Position numbers and translations under genes: made by a program. The notes below the pieces were generated by a model. That model saw nothing but the letters and a program-made list of their open reading frames with translations, ran no database searches and was not told the origin of the DNA. From assembly GCA_040768585.1 (NCBI GenBank), contig JAXGMQ010000001.1, forward strand, positions 1,302,001 through 1,366,000: DNA of 64,000 bases. The letters are read 5' to 3'. This stretch comes from JAXGMQ01 sp040768585. Lineage in GTDB: Bacteria; Caldisericota; Caldisericia; JAAYUI01. Of the stretch, positions 30,876 to 39,931 are shown piece after piece (position 1 is the stretch's first letter; each line of letters starts with the position of its first letter).

Positions 30876-32636
30876 GTGTCGAAAAAGAGGAGTTTTTTCT
30901 GGAAATTATTTCCACTTGTTGCGTTGCTTACAACACTTGGCATCCTGGTGGTTGTTGCCACATCGCTATTTCTTTTCAACAGATTTCATATAGAAAACAC
31001 CAGCTCTGATTTGAATTCGAGGGCAAAACTGATTGAGCCTGAGATCAGAGCTCTTGTTGTGTCACAAAATTACGACGAGATTGACGATGTCTGTAAGAGA
31101 CTTGGACAATCGTCTGGAACGAGGATAACCGTCATCCTGCCAGATGGAGTTGTGGTTGGTGATTCTCTCTACAACCCCGTTGACATGGACAACCACAAGG
31201 ACAGACCAGAGGTTGCAAGGGCCTTAAACGGCAACCTTGACTCCGAGATAAGATTTAGCGATACGCTTGATGAGGATTTTGTCTACCATGCGATACCTTT
31301 GACAAAAGGAACGAGTATAGTTGGCGCCCTCAGGACATCGATTCCCCTTGTCCGTGTGCAAGACAGTATCAGAAATGTGTATCTCTTTGTTGGACTCATC
31401 GCGCTTGTTCTGCTTCTTCTCTCTGCTGCTCTGGCTCTTTTCATCTCAAGACGTTTCAGCGAACCGATTGAAACAATCAGAGACACGGTAGAGGAAATCG
31501 AGAGAGGAAACTTCGACGCGAGGATTCCAACCTTTGGTATCTATGAACTCGACCTTCTCTCGCAGTCCGTCAACACGACCACAAGAAAACTCAGTCATGT
31601 TCTTGGCTCTTCCACCAGACAAAAACACCAACTCAAAAACATCATCTCAAAGATGAACGAAGGGCTGATTGTCGTCGACTCGAGCCACGTCATTCGGCTC
31701 GCGAATCACGCGGCGAGGGAAATGTTTGAGTTGAAATCAGATCAGGCGGGGAAATTCCTTCAAGAGGTGATAAGAAATAAAGAATTTATCGACTTTGCTG
31801 AGAGTCTTGGAGAGGAGTCAAAGCCCACCAGCGTGGTTATCTCGACCGCCACAGGCAGGCACCTCAAGATAAGCGGGGTGTGTCTGAAGGACTATGATGA
31901 GAAACTGTTTGTGGCAACGGATGTTACGCAACTCGTCAAACTCGAGCAGGTCAAACGGGAATTCATCGCAAACGCCTCGCACGAACTCAAAACCCCAATC
32001 ACGGCTATAAAGGGCTTTGCTGACATCCTAGCCACCGAAGACGACCTGGGCAAGGAAAAGCGCGAGGCTTTTACAAAAAAGATTGCGGCAAGAGCGGACG
32101 AGATGTCAAAACTCATCGATGATATTCTGAGCCTTGCCTACCTTGAGGACACAAAAAAGAGGGATGATATGAATTTTGAAGGAGTAGATCTGGTTAACCT
32201 CATAAATGAGGTTATATCAAGATTTACGCAAGCTTATGGGAGCGGAATACAAATCGAGTTGGAATTGCCTAATGAATGTATTGCCATTGTGTCCCCGTCG
32301 ATGATTGAAAGAGCCTTGACAAACCTCATTGAGAATTCGGTTAAATACAGCGATGAAGGAGAAAAAGTGATTGTGAGTCTCAACTGCAAGCAGTTTGATT
32401 TTGAGATATCAGTTATTGATTTTGGTGCTGGTGTTCCTACAAAAGAGCGTGATAGAATATTTGAGAGGTTCTACAGGCTCGAGCGCGACAGAAAAGTTGA
32501 GGGCACAGGGCTTGGTTTGTCTATTGTCAAGCACGTGGCAGCGGCCCATGGTGGGAGCGTGAGTGTTGCAAGCGAGGTTGGCAGAGGTAGCACTTTCACA
32601 TTAAGGATTCCTAATAAACCACTCACAAACGACTAA
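30876..32636 (+). CDS. phoR: PhoR-like sensor histidine kinase
   Basis: 586 aa. The GTG start immediately follows the regulator's stop, with AGGAG 6 nt upstream. Membrane helix 1 (about 8-30), an extracytoplasmic sensor (about 31-165), helix 2 (about 168-192), a HAMP linker (RRFSEPIETIRDTVEEIERG) and a PAS-like domain (about 245-340) come first. HisKA follows with NASHELKTP (phospho-His about 370). HATPase motifs are NLIENSVKYSDEG, DFGAGVP and GTGLGLSIVKH. It is the cognate kinase for the upstream regulator; in this family the PstSCAB-PhoU complex, encoded downstream, signals phosphate status to it. Confidence 0.93.
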   Translation: MSKKRSFFWKLFPLVALLTTLGILVVVATSLFLFNRFHIENTSSDLNSRAKLIEPEIRALVVSQNYDEIDDVCKRLGQSSGTRITVILPDGVVVGDSLYNPVDMDNHKDRPEVARALNGNLDSEIRFSDTLDEDFVYHAIPLTKGTSIVGALRTSIPLVRVQDSIRNVYLFVGLIALVLLLLSAALALFISRRFSEPIETIRDTVEEIERGNFDARIPTFGIYELDLLSQSVNTTTRKLSHVLGSSTRQKHQLKNIISKMNEGLIVVDSSHVIRLANHAAREMFELKSDQAGKFLQEVIRNKEFIDFAESLGEESKPTSVVISTATGRHLKISGVCLKDYDEKLFVATDVTQLVKLEQVKREFIANASHELKTPITAIKGFADILATEDDLGKEKREAFTKKIAARADEMSKLIDDILSLAYLEDTKKRDDMNFEGVDLVNLINEVISRFTQAYGSGIQIELELPNECIAIVSPSMIERALTNLIENSVKYSDEGEKVIVSLNCKQFDFEISVIDFGAGVPTKERDRIFERFYRLERDRKVEGTGLGLSIVKHVAAAHGGSVSVASEVGRGSTFTLRIPNKPLTND

Positions 32637-32686
32637 TAATTTGGAGCTACAGTGCGGACATGCTAAAAAGAGACAAAGGAGATAGC

Positions 32687-33565
32687 ATGAGAAAGTATAT
32701 AAGCATCGTTATGGTAGTCGCCGTTGCCGCTATGGCAATCCTGGCAGGTTGTGGTGGAACAACCACGAACAACAATGACACAAAAGAGCAGATGGTCTAT
32801 ATCACTATCAAGGGTTCTGACACCATGCTGCACCTTAATTCAAACTGGGCAGAGGACTACATGAACAAGTATCCAAATGTCGATGTCTCAGTTGCAGGTG
32901 GTGGATCGGGCACAGGCATTGCGGCCATGACCAACGGGACAACAGATGTCGCTGCAGCATCAAGACTCATCAAGGATAAAGAAGTGACCGCCCTTGAAGG
33001 GAAGAATATGAAGGCAGTTGAGCATGTTGTCGCCAGAGATGGAATCGCAGTTATTGTCCACCCAGACAATCCGATCTCACAGCTTACCATGGGTCAGATT
33101 GCCGACATCTTCACAGGCAAAGTATCAAACTGGAATGAACTTGGCGGAGAGGATGCAGAGATTGTCACTCTCACAAGGGATAGCTCATCAGGAACATACG
33201 CCTTCTTCCAGGAGCACGTACTCGATAAAGAAGACTACAGAAAAGATGCCAGAAAGATGACGTCAAATTCAAGCATCGTGGCAGAGTGCAAGCAGAATCC
33301 CAACTCAATCGGCTACGTTGGTCTTGCCTATGCCGTTGAGGCGGCAGGCTCGGTGAAGCCACTCGAAGTTGCTGCGGAGGATGGAAAATCATATGTTGCT
33401 CCATCGTTTGAAACTGTTGCCTCAGGCGAGTATGTTATCTCGAGGACGCTCCAGCTCTATGTCCTCAATGATGCCCCAGGTTACATCCAGGACTTTGTCA
33501 GCTATGTCTACAGCCGTGAGGGACAGGACATTGTTTCCGAGACAGGCTATATACCGGTAAAGTAG
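32687..33565 (+). CDS. pstS: phosphate-binding lipoprotein PstS
   Basis: 292 aa from ATG 32687 with AAGGAG 5 nt upstream. A signal peptide ends at ILAGC (lipobox), so it is a lipid-anchored receptor outside the membrane. Phosphate-site segments: KGSDTMLHLNSNWAEDY, VAGGGSGTGIAAM and RDSSSGTYAFFQEHV. It delivers phosphate to PstCA. It belongs to the phoPR-pst operon and is separated from pstC by a stable hairpin that may favour its higher expression. Confidence 0.95.
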   Translation: MRKYISIVMVVAVAAMAILAGCGGTTTNNNDTKEQMVYITIKGSDTMLHLNSNWAEDYMNKYPNVDVSVAGGGSGTGIAAMTNGTTDVAAASRLIKDKEVTALEGKNMKAVEHVVARDGIAVIVHPDNPISQLTMGQIADIFTGKVSNWNELGGEDAEIVTLTRDSSSGTYAFFQEHVLDKEDYRKDARKMTSNSSIVAECKQNPNSIGYVGLAYAVEAAGSVKPLEVAAEDGKSYVAPSFETVASGEYVISRTLQLYVLNDAPGYIQDFVSYVYSREGQDIVSETGYIPVK

Positions 33566-33613
33566 CGAGAAAACAAAGGCGGCATTAGAACTGAAACAAA
33601 AGTTACGTAGTGA

Positions 33614-33649
33614 ATTGAGAGATGCATCATGGGTTTTGCATCTCTCAAT
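33614..33649 (+). promoter_or_regulatory. pstS-pstC intercistronic hairpin
   Basis: A perfect 13-bp stem: 33614-33626 (ATTGAGAGATGCA) pairs with 33637-33649, loop 10 nt. No T-run follows, so it is more likely an mRNA-stabilising or attenuating element than a full terminator, like the REP sequence between pstS and pstC in enterics. Confidence 0.7.
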
Positions 33650-33673
33650 CGCATGTTTGGTAAAGGTGAGTGC

Positions 33674-34552
33674 ATGAATGTAAGAACAAAGGATGAAATA
33701 ATCAGGATTATCCTGCTCTCCGCTGCGTCTGTTTCTATCCTTATTGTTATTTTGATATTCATCTTCCTCGGAAAAGAGGGGGTTCCGTTCTTCTACCAGA
33801 GGTCGTTGGCTGATTTGTTTGGACTCGATTGGAACCCGGCAGTTCTCGATGGACAGACGCCAAGTTTTGGAATAATTCAACTTCTCACAGGTTCTCTGGT
33901 TGTGACCTTTGTCGCGGCCCTTTTCAGTGTGCCAATTGGTATCACAGCCTCAGTCTATATTTCAGAGGTTGCCCACAAGATTGAGCGCGAGATTTTGAAA
34001 CCCCTCATTGAAATATTGGCGACTATCCCATCTGTAGTCTTTGGATTCTTTGCTCTTGTTGTGCTATCCCCCATCATCAGGAGTGTGTTTCACCTCTCAA
34101 CAGGCATGACGGCGTTTACGGGCTCCATCATACTTACCCTCATGGCGCTGCCCACCATTATTTCAATCTCGGAGGATGCAATCCGCTCGGTTCCGCAGTC
34201 CTACAGGCAAGCATCACTGGCGCTCGGTGCGACAGAGCTCCAGACAACCTGGAAGGTGGTCGTGCCATCTGCTATGTCTGGCATCGTGGCGGCTGTCACG
34301 CTTGGTATTGGTAGAGTCATTGGTGAGACCATGGCGGTGCTGATGGTTACTGGCAACTCGACAATAACAACCATCAACCCATTTGATAGTGTCAGGACAA
34401 TGACAGCAACGGTTGCTGCTGAGATGGGCGAGGTTGCCTACGGTGATATTCACTACAACGCTCTGTTTGTCGTTGGCGTCGTGCTGTTGCTTTTCACATT
34501 TGGGCTGAATCTCATCGCGCAAAGATTCCTAAGGCTGAAGGAGAGGGCATAA
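33674..34552 (+). CDS. pstC: phosphate ABC transporter permease PstC
   Basis: 292 aa from ATG 33674 (MNVRTKDE), with AAAGG about 7 nt upstream; the longer frame would read through the intercistronic hairpin. Six membrane helices. The permease coupling loop is EDAIRSVPQSYRQASLALGATELQTTWKVVVP, and GIGRVIGETMAVLMVTGN is typical of PstC. It forms the inner-membrane channel with PstA. Confidence 0.94.
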   Translation: MNVRTKDEIIRIILLSAASVSILIVILIFIFLGKEGVPFFYQRSLADLFGLDWNPAVLDGQTPSFGIIQLLTGSLVVTFVAALFSVPIGITASVYISEVAHKIEREILKPLIEILATIPSVVFGFFALVVLSPIIRSVFHLSTGMTAFTGSIILTLMALPTIISISEDAIRSVPQSYRQASLALGATELQTTWKVVVPSAMSGIVAAVTLGIGRVIGETMAVLMVTGNSTITTINPFDSVRTMTATVAAEMGEVAYGDIHYNALFVVGVVLLLFTFGLNLIAQRFLRLKERA

Positions 34553-34553
34553 A

Positions 34554-35405
34554 ATGGTTGTGAGCAGGAAAAGCGAACTCCCGATTTTTTGGCTCATGAG
34601 GATTGTGACCTACCTGATTGTGCTTGTGACGCTTTACATTGTTATTGATATTGTTGTCGGTGGACTGCCTGCAATCAGCTGGGAATTCCTGACAGCTATG
34701 CCGCAACGTTCTGGTACGATGGGTGGCATTGGGCCTGTCATACTTGGCACGATATACCTCATCGGAGGAACTGCAATTATTGCCATCCCACTCGGTATCG
34801 CATCAGCGATCTACCTTGCTGAATATGCCAAACCGACAAGATTTACTAACCTTATCAGACTCGCCATAACCACACTTGCTGGTGTCCCATCGATTGTGTT
34901 CGGATTATTTGGTTTGGGACTCTTTGTGCTTCTGTTTGGGCTTGGGACATCCGTTATTGCCGGTTCGTTTACACTCGCTTGCCTCATCATGCCAACCATT
35001 ATTGTCGCATCAGAGGAATCAATCAGAGCAGTCCCCAGAGCTTTCCGTGAGGGTGCCCTGGCGCTTGGAGCGAGTAAGTGGCAGATGATAAAAACCCAGG
35101 TGCTGCCATATTCAATCCCCGGAATGATGACAGGCTCAATCCTGGGAATTAGCAGAGCTGCGGGTGAGACAGCGCCCATCATGTTCACAGCGGCAGTGTT
35201 TTTTACTCGAAGTACCCCAACACTCACAAAACCCGTTATGGCGCTGCCATTTCACCTGTTTACCCTTTCAACCCAGGTGCCGGAGATAGAGAAGGTGAGA
35301 CCGATGCAGTACGGAACGGCTTTGGTTTTGATCTCTGTTGTTGTGGGTTTCAGTCTTATCGCAGTTTTGGTAAGAACATACTACAGGAGCAAATACAAAT
35401 GGTGA
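34554..35405 (+). CDS. pstA: phosphate ABC transporter permease PstA
   Basis: 283 aa, 1 nt after pstC and overlapping pstB by 7 nt. Six membrane helices. The coupling loop is EESIRAVPRAFREGALALGASKWQMIKTQVLP, and GISRAAGETAPIMFTAAVFF is the PstA signature. It pairs with PstC in the membrane. No obvious ribosome-binding site at ATG 34554, so it is likely translated by coupling. Confidence 0.94.
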   Translation: MVVSRKSELPIFWLMRIVTYLIVLVTLYIVIDIVVGGLPAISWEFLTAMPQRSGTMGGIGPVILGTIYLIGGTAIIAIPLGIASAIYLAEYAKPTRFTNLIRLAITTLAGVPSIVFGLFGLGLFVLLFGLGTSVIAGSFTLACLIMPTIIVASEESIRAVPRAFREGALALGASKWQMIKTQVLPYSIPGMMTGSILGISRAAGETAPIMFTAAVFFTRSTPTLTKPVMALPFHLFTLSTQVPEIEKVRPMQYGTALVLISVVVGFSLIAVLVRTYYRSKYKW

Positions 35406-36157
35406 CACCACAAGTATCGATAAAAAATCTCAATTTCTTCTATGACAGTACGCAAGCGCTCAAGGATATCACAATCGATATTCCAAAGGGGAGCGTGACA
35501 GCCCTCATCGGCCCGTCTGGCTGTGGCAAGTCCACCTTCCTTCGCACTCTCAATCGAATGAATGACATCATTGAAGGAACGAGGGTCGAAGGAACCGTTG
35601 AGATAGATAACAGGGACATATACGCAAAAGATGTCGACATCGTGAAGCTTCGGAAGCAGGTTGGTATGGTCTTTCAGAAACCAAATCCCTTTCCAAAATC
35701 AATCTTTGATAATGTCGCCTATGGCCCAAGGATTCATGGGCAGAAAAACAGGGCAAAGCTCCAGGAGATTGTTGAGAAGAGTCTTGTGAGGGCTGCATTG
35801 TGGGATGAGGTGAAAGACAGACTCCACACGAAAGGCACAGATCTTTCGGGTGGTCAACAGCAGAGGCTTTGCATTGCCAGGACGCTGGCAGTTGACCCAG
35901 AGATCGTTCTCATGGATGAGCCGACATCAGCGCTTGACCCCCAGGCGACATCAAAGATAGAGGACTTGATATCGGAATTGTCAGGAAGATACACAATCGT
36001 CATTGTCACCCACAACATGCAACAAGCAGCGAGAGTGTCGGACTATACAGCATTTTTCTACGAGGGCGAGATAATAGAGTTTGGAAAAACCAAGCAAGTG
36101 TTCACCGTGCCGCAGAAAAAGCAGACCGAGGAATATCTGACGGGCAAATTCAGCTAG
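35399..36157 (+). CDS. pstB: phosphate ABC transporter ATPase PstB
   Basis: 252 aa, normal length. Walker A GPSGCGKST (about 40-48), Q-loop FQKPNPFPKSI, signature LSGGQQQRLCIART, Walker B IVLMDEPTSALDP and the switch His in VTHNMQQAARVSD. It powers PstCA from the cytoplasmic face. Coupled to pstA (7-nt overlap) and followed 21 nt later by phoU. Confidence 0.96.
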   Translation: MVTPQVSIKNLNFFYDSTQALKDITIDIPKGSVTALIGPSGCGKSTFLRTLNRMNDIIEGTRVEGTVEIDNRDIYAKDVDIVKLRKQVGMVFQKPNPFPKSIFDNVAYGPRIHGQKNRAKLQEIVEKSLVRAALWDEVKDRLHTKGTDLSGGQQQRLCIARTLAVDPEIVLMDEPTSALDPQATSKIEDLISELSGRYTIVIVTHNMQQAARVSDYTAFFYEGEIIEFGKTKQVFTVPQKKQTEEYLTGKFS

Positions 36158-36178
36158 AAGACAGGGAGAAAAGAGAAT

Positions 36179-36829
36179 ATGGCGCTACACATAAGAAAAG
36201 CGATGAATGAGCTTCAGAAGTCATTTGCGAAGCTTTGTGTGCTTGTTGAATCGAGTGTCAATGATGCAATTAAAGCCGTTGAGACCAGAGATGATGAACT
36301 TGCTAGGAAAATTGAGACGCAGGATGTCAATATTGACAGGATGGAGGTTGAGATTGAGGAGGAGTGCCTTAAGATAATCGCGCTCTACCAGCCTGTTGCA
36401 GTTGATCTGCGCGTTTTGACGGCGGTTCTGAAAATCAACAATGACCTCGAGCGGATAGGTGACCTCGCGCAAAACATCGCCATGGCAGCCATCAGGCTCG
36501 ATAATACGTTTGTATTGCCATTCGATTTCAGTCTGATGTCGAAAAGAGTGTCACACATGCTCAAGACTGCGCTTGATTCATTCATGGAACTAAATCCTGA
36601 AAAGGCGCTTGAGACATTCCCTCTTGATGATGATGTGGATTCGATAAAATCTGAGACGTTCACAAGAATCATAGAATTGTTGGAGAAATGCGGAACAGAT
36701 GCCAATAACCTGTTGCAGTCCCTCTCGATTGCCAATCACCTTGAGCGGATAGCTGATCTTGCGACAAACATAGGCGAGGACGTTATCTATATCGTGGATG
36801 GCAGGATTGTGAGGCATATGCAGAAATAG
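36179..36829 (+). CDS. phoU: PhoU, phosphate signalling regulator
   Basis: 216 aa, two three-helix PhoU repeats (about 10-105 and 112-210). Metal-binding ends are visible as NNDLERIGDLAQNIA and NHLERIADLATNIGEDVIY. It negatively links the Pst transporter to the PhoR kinase. Last gene of the operon. AGGGAG lies 10 nt before ATG 36179. Confidence 0.94.
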   Translation: MALHIRKAMNELQKSFAKLCVLVESSVNDAIKAVETRDDELARKIETQDVNIDRMEVEIEEECLKIIALYQPVAVDLRVLTAVLKINNDLERIGDLAQNIAMAAIRLDNTFVLPFDFSLMSKRVSHMLKTALDSFMELNPEKALETFPLDDDVDSIKSETFTRIIELLEKCGTDANNLLQSLSIANHLERIADLATNIGEDVIYIVDGRIVRHMQK

Positions 36830-36832
36830 CCG

Positions 36833-36876
36833 GATGATGGAAGGATTGAATTCTGTATTCAAATTTCCGCATCATC
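36833..36876 (+). terminator. imperfect hairpin after phoU
   Basis: GATGATG (36833-36839) pairs with CATCATC (36870-36876), with inner TTGAAT/ATTCAA pairing. Several interruptions and no immediate T-run (a run of seven T begins about 25 nt later), so termination is plausible but unsure. Confidence 0.35.
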
Positions 36877-36955
36877 AAACTCGTTTGTTTGTGATGTGAT
36901 TTTTTTCGCCCGGTTGAGGCACTGTTTTAGTAAATTGCATGGCAGGTTCTCATAA

Positions 36956-36984
36956 TTGAATGATGACAAAACGAGGCTCATAAT
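36956..36984 (+). promoter_or_regulatory. putative promoter of the radical SAM gene
   Basis: TTGAAT (36956-36961), 17-nt spacer, CATAAT (36979-36984), about 39 nt before ATG 37024, with GGAGG in the leader. Confidence 0.5.
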
Positions 36985-37023
36985 GGCAGGCATCGGTTTC
37001 TTTTTTCACCGGAGGTGTTTGAT

Positions 37024-38253
37024 ATGAGTCGAGACAAAGCTGATAAAACGACAAAAACAACAGCGTATGCCCAGCTAAGGCATCCCAGTTGGATAAAACG
37101 CACCCCAGGCATGAAACGCCCTGGGAGTTCGACCGAGTCAGGGAAGGATATTGTCTCGAAGTTTGAGATGATGCCAGACCAGGGAAAATCGAAGATTCCA
37201 CCGCCTTTCATGATCTCATATGCCATAACCTCCAAATGCAATCTCAAATGCAAACACTGCTATAGTGATTCATCAGAAGATAGTGACACCTCGAAAGAGT
37301 TGACAAACGAAGAATCCAAGAAGGTTATTGACCAGATTGCAGACTGGGGCATCCAGATGCTCATCATGGATGGCGGTGAGCCAACCGAGAGAGAAGACCT
37401 CCCTGACCTCGTTTACTATGCCACCCTCAAAGGGGTGCGAACCGTCATTGGCACGAATGCCACAAAAATTGATGCAAAGCTTGCCAGGAAATTGAAAGAC
37501 GCTGGGGTCATGGCTGCCCAGATTTCAGTGGATGGTGCAAACTCAAAAACCCACGATTGGTTCAGAGGCGAAGAGGGTTCGTTTGATGCTGCGATGGCAG
37601 GAGCCAAAGTGCTTCGAGAAGTGGGTATCCCGTTCCAATTTGGCGCAACTGTGAGACGAGGCACACTCAAAGAAATCCCAAGGATTCTAGATTTGGCAGT
37701 TGAGTCAGGTGCTATGGCCGCTGAGATGTTTGACCTTGTCGAAGTTAAAAGGGTGAAGAAACTCGTTCCAAATGAGATATTGACCCCAGAAGAGAGAAAA
37801 GAAATCTGGACTTGGCTTGCCAAGAAGCAAGAAGATTACCCACTCATCATTAGATCTCCTGGTTGCCCGATGTACCCACTGCTGCTCAACCTGCTTGATA
37901 TCAAGCCAAAGCACTTCCCCTATCACACACTCTACCGAATCCCCTATTTCAACAGGGGGTGTGCCGCCGGCTACCCCAACGGATATATGACGATTTTGCC
38001 CGATGGCAACGTGATTCCTTGTATGCTGCTTCAAATCAATATTGGCAACGTCAGGGAAAAAACACTCTACGACATCTGGGATAACTCAAAGGTGTGCCAG
38101 GAGGTGCGCGACCGCAGCCTGCTCAAGGGAGAGTGCGGTAAGTGCGAACACCTTGAGTCTTGCGCTGGCTGCCGCGGCAGAGCGTATGAGGTGACAGGAG
38201 ATTACCTGGAGACTGATCCGGGGTGTTGGATGAGGGAGGGTAAGCTATTATAG
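37024..38253 (+). CDS. radical SAM protein with SPASM-type C-terminus
   Basis: 409 aa from ATG 37024, with GGAGG 8 nt upstream. The [4Fe-4S]-AdoMet motif CNLKCKHCYS lies at about residues 70-79, followed by MDGGEPTERED (GGE motif) and a TIM-barrel core. The C-terminal cysteines CAAGYPNGYMTILPDGNVIPC...CGKCEHLESCAGCRG form the SPASM/twitch region that holds auxiliary Fe-S clusters. Such enzymes modify ribosomal peptides or act late in heme/heme d1 synthesis (NirJ/AhbD type). The long N-terminal extension (about 65 aa, HPSWIKRTPGMKRPG) fits neither surely. No precursor peptide is evident beside it. Monocistronic, convergent with the next gene. Confidence 0.87.
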   Translation: MSRDKADKTTKTTAYAQLRHPSWIKRTPGMKRPGSSTESGKDIVSKFEMMPDQGKSKIPPPFMISYAITSKCNLKCKHCYSDSSEDSDTSKELTNEESKKVIDQIADWGIQMLIMDGGEPTEREDLPDLVYYATLKGVRTVIGTNATKIDAKLARKLKDAGVMAAQISVDGANSKTHDWFRGEEGSFDAAMAGAKVLREVGIPFQFGATVRRGTLKEIPRILDLAVESGAMAAEMFDLVEVKRVKKLVPNEILTPEERKEIWTWLAKKQEDYPLIIRSPGCPMYPLLLNLLDIKPKHFPYHTLYRIPYFNRGCAAGYPNGYMTILPDGNVIPCMLLQINIGNVREKTLYDIWDNSKVCQEVRDRSLLKGECGKCEHLESCAGCRGRAYEVTGDYLETDPGCWMREGKLL

Positions 38254-38269
38254 TACTACCTGTAGAGTT

Positions 38270-39931
38270 TTACCTTGTTAGTTCTAGTTCAATTGTAGAG
38301 AGTGCTGTTCCATTTTGTGCAGTAACTTTCACAAAACCAATACCAGCTCCAGTGATATAATCTCCATTAACACAGAGCTTGTTCGGTTCAACTGATTTTA
38401 TTCGGAAGTGTGATTTCGATTCATCCTTTTGGTATGTTCCAGTTGCTGTGAGTTTAATTCTCTCTCCAATCTTGAGCTTTTTTGATGGTGATTCCAGCGA
38501 GATTGAGTCAAATCTCTCACCAATGCAATGCATCTTACCTTCTAGTGTACCGATATAAATTTTCCCGTTCACCACAGCCATTCCAAGTGATGCTGATCCA
38601 ATTTCTACTGACCAAACCTCTTGACCATTTGTTCTTTTAAGGCAATATAGCCTACCATCACCAACAACGAGTACCTTTGTATCAGCGACAATTGCTGGGC
38701 ATTTTGTCACATCTTTGAAATCTTTTCTCCATGCGATTTCTTTCTCAGAAAGATCATAGCAAATGAAATCTTTGTTTATTGACGGAAAGAAAGCAAAATC
38801 TTCTGAAATAACCGGTGTTGTAATACACCTGACTGATTGCTTCAAAGGTGATATGAAAATGTGGTTTCCACTGGCAAGGTCAAGCCCATAGAAATCTCTA
38901 TCGTGATTTCCAAAATAGATTTTGTTCCCATAAATAGCTGGTGATGACCTGTATGGGTATCTGCTTGAAACAACCGCGTCCCAGACTACTTCCATCTTCT
39001 CGCTGTCAATGCAGTACATTCTAGCAACTGCAACAAGTAGGATTTTTTCGTTTATACATGCGAGGTTGGAGCGCATACCTTCTTCAAAAGGAGCGATTTC
39101 AATTCTACACTTGTTGTGATTGTTGACGCTGTATGCTTTACAGGCAACATACTGCTTCTTTATGTCACCTGTCGTGAGATTTAATTTGAACAGTAAAACA
39201 TTTGCCTTATCAACTTCAACCATTTTATCATTACAATCTCCATCTTTGCATAATTCGACATATTGATAGTACATCGGAATGAAGAGGTATCCTTGAGATA
39301 TCACCGCTGACGAATGATTCCTGAGATATGATTTTTCAGAGACAACACTTTTGCCCTCTTTTAGGCTCGATAGACTTATTTTATTCTCCCAAACAAAATC
39401 ACCATTCTCCTGAGAAATTCGATACACACATCCTGAAACTGTTACAACAAGAATTGAATCACCAAAAATAATTGGTGTTGAGTCGATGTTTTGGAGAAAC
39501 CATCTATCAGGTCCATCTTCATTTTCATTTTTTGGCTTTTTCTCAGGATCTCTTTCAACCGGCTCATCAAGCTTTACCCTCCAAATCTCTTCACCTGTCT
39601 CGGCATCAAGACAGAAAAAGAAAGATTCAAAGGTTTTGTGTGCCATTTCATCAAATCCGCCAATAAAGACTTTCCCGTTTGCTACAACTGGTGATGTTGT
39701 GAAGCGTCTTCCTTCAATTCCTGCTCGGATTTCCTTTGTCCAAAGGATTTGTGGTTCTTTAGTGTAGGGTAGAGAATTTTCACAGACTAATCCTGTGTTT
39801 TGAAAGTCCCCCTGAAATGTAATCCAGTCTTGATTTGGATTATCTATTTCTGGCTCTCCAGACACCAAAATTTGTGGAGTAGTAACGATATACAATAGAA
39901 ATACAAGCGTTAAAGATACAATCTTTTTCAT
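38270..39931 (-). CDS. secreted PQQ-type beta-propeller protein with C-terminal Ig-like domain
   Basis: 553 aa from ATG 39931 with GGAGG 5 nt upstream. A signal peptide (1-23) is followed by repeated blades (about 45-470) such as SFFFCLDAETGEEIWRV, GCVYRISQENGDFVWEN, MYCIDSEKMEVVWDAVVSS and LYCLKRTNGQEVWSVEIG, the PQQ-like repeat of BamB-type propellers. The last ~75 residues look like a BIG2-type sandwich (KLKIGERIKLTATGTYQKDE). No PQQ-binding or dehydrogenase residues, so it is a scaffold or sensor on the cell surface. It pairs in type with the 367-aa propeller at 52.8 kb. A convergent gene ends 17 nt away. Confidence 0.87.
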   Translation of the reverse strand: MKKIVSLTLVFLLYIVTTPQILVSGEPEIDNPNQDWITFQGDFQNTGLVCENSLPYTKEPQILWTKEIRAGIEGRRFTTSPVVANGKVFIGGFDEMAHKTFESFFFCLDAETGEEIWRVKLDEPVERDPEKKPKNENEDGPDRWFLQNIDSTPIIFGDSILVVTVSGCVYRISQENGDFVWENKISLSSLKEGKSVVSEKSYLRNHSSAVISQGYLFIPMYYQYVELCKDGDCNDKMVEVDKANVLLFKLNLTTGDIKKQYVACKAYSVNNHNKCRIEIAPFEEGMRSNLACINEKILLVAVARMYCIDSEKMEVVWDAVVSSRYPYRSSPAIYGNKIYFGNHDRDFYGLDLASGNHIFISPLKQSVRCITTPVISEDFAFFPSINKDFICYDLSEKEIAWRKDFKDVTKCPAIVADTKVLVVGDGRLYCLKRTNGQEVWSVEIGSASLGMAVVNGKIYIGTLEGKMHCIGERFDSISLESPSKKLKIGERIKLTATGTYQKDESKSHFRIKSVEPNKLCVNGDYITGAGIGFVKVTAQNGTALSTIELELTR

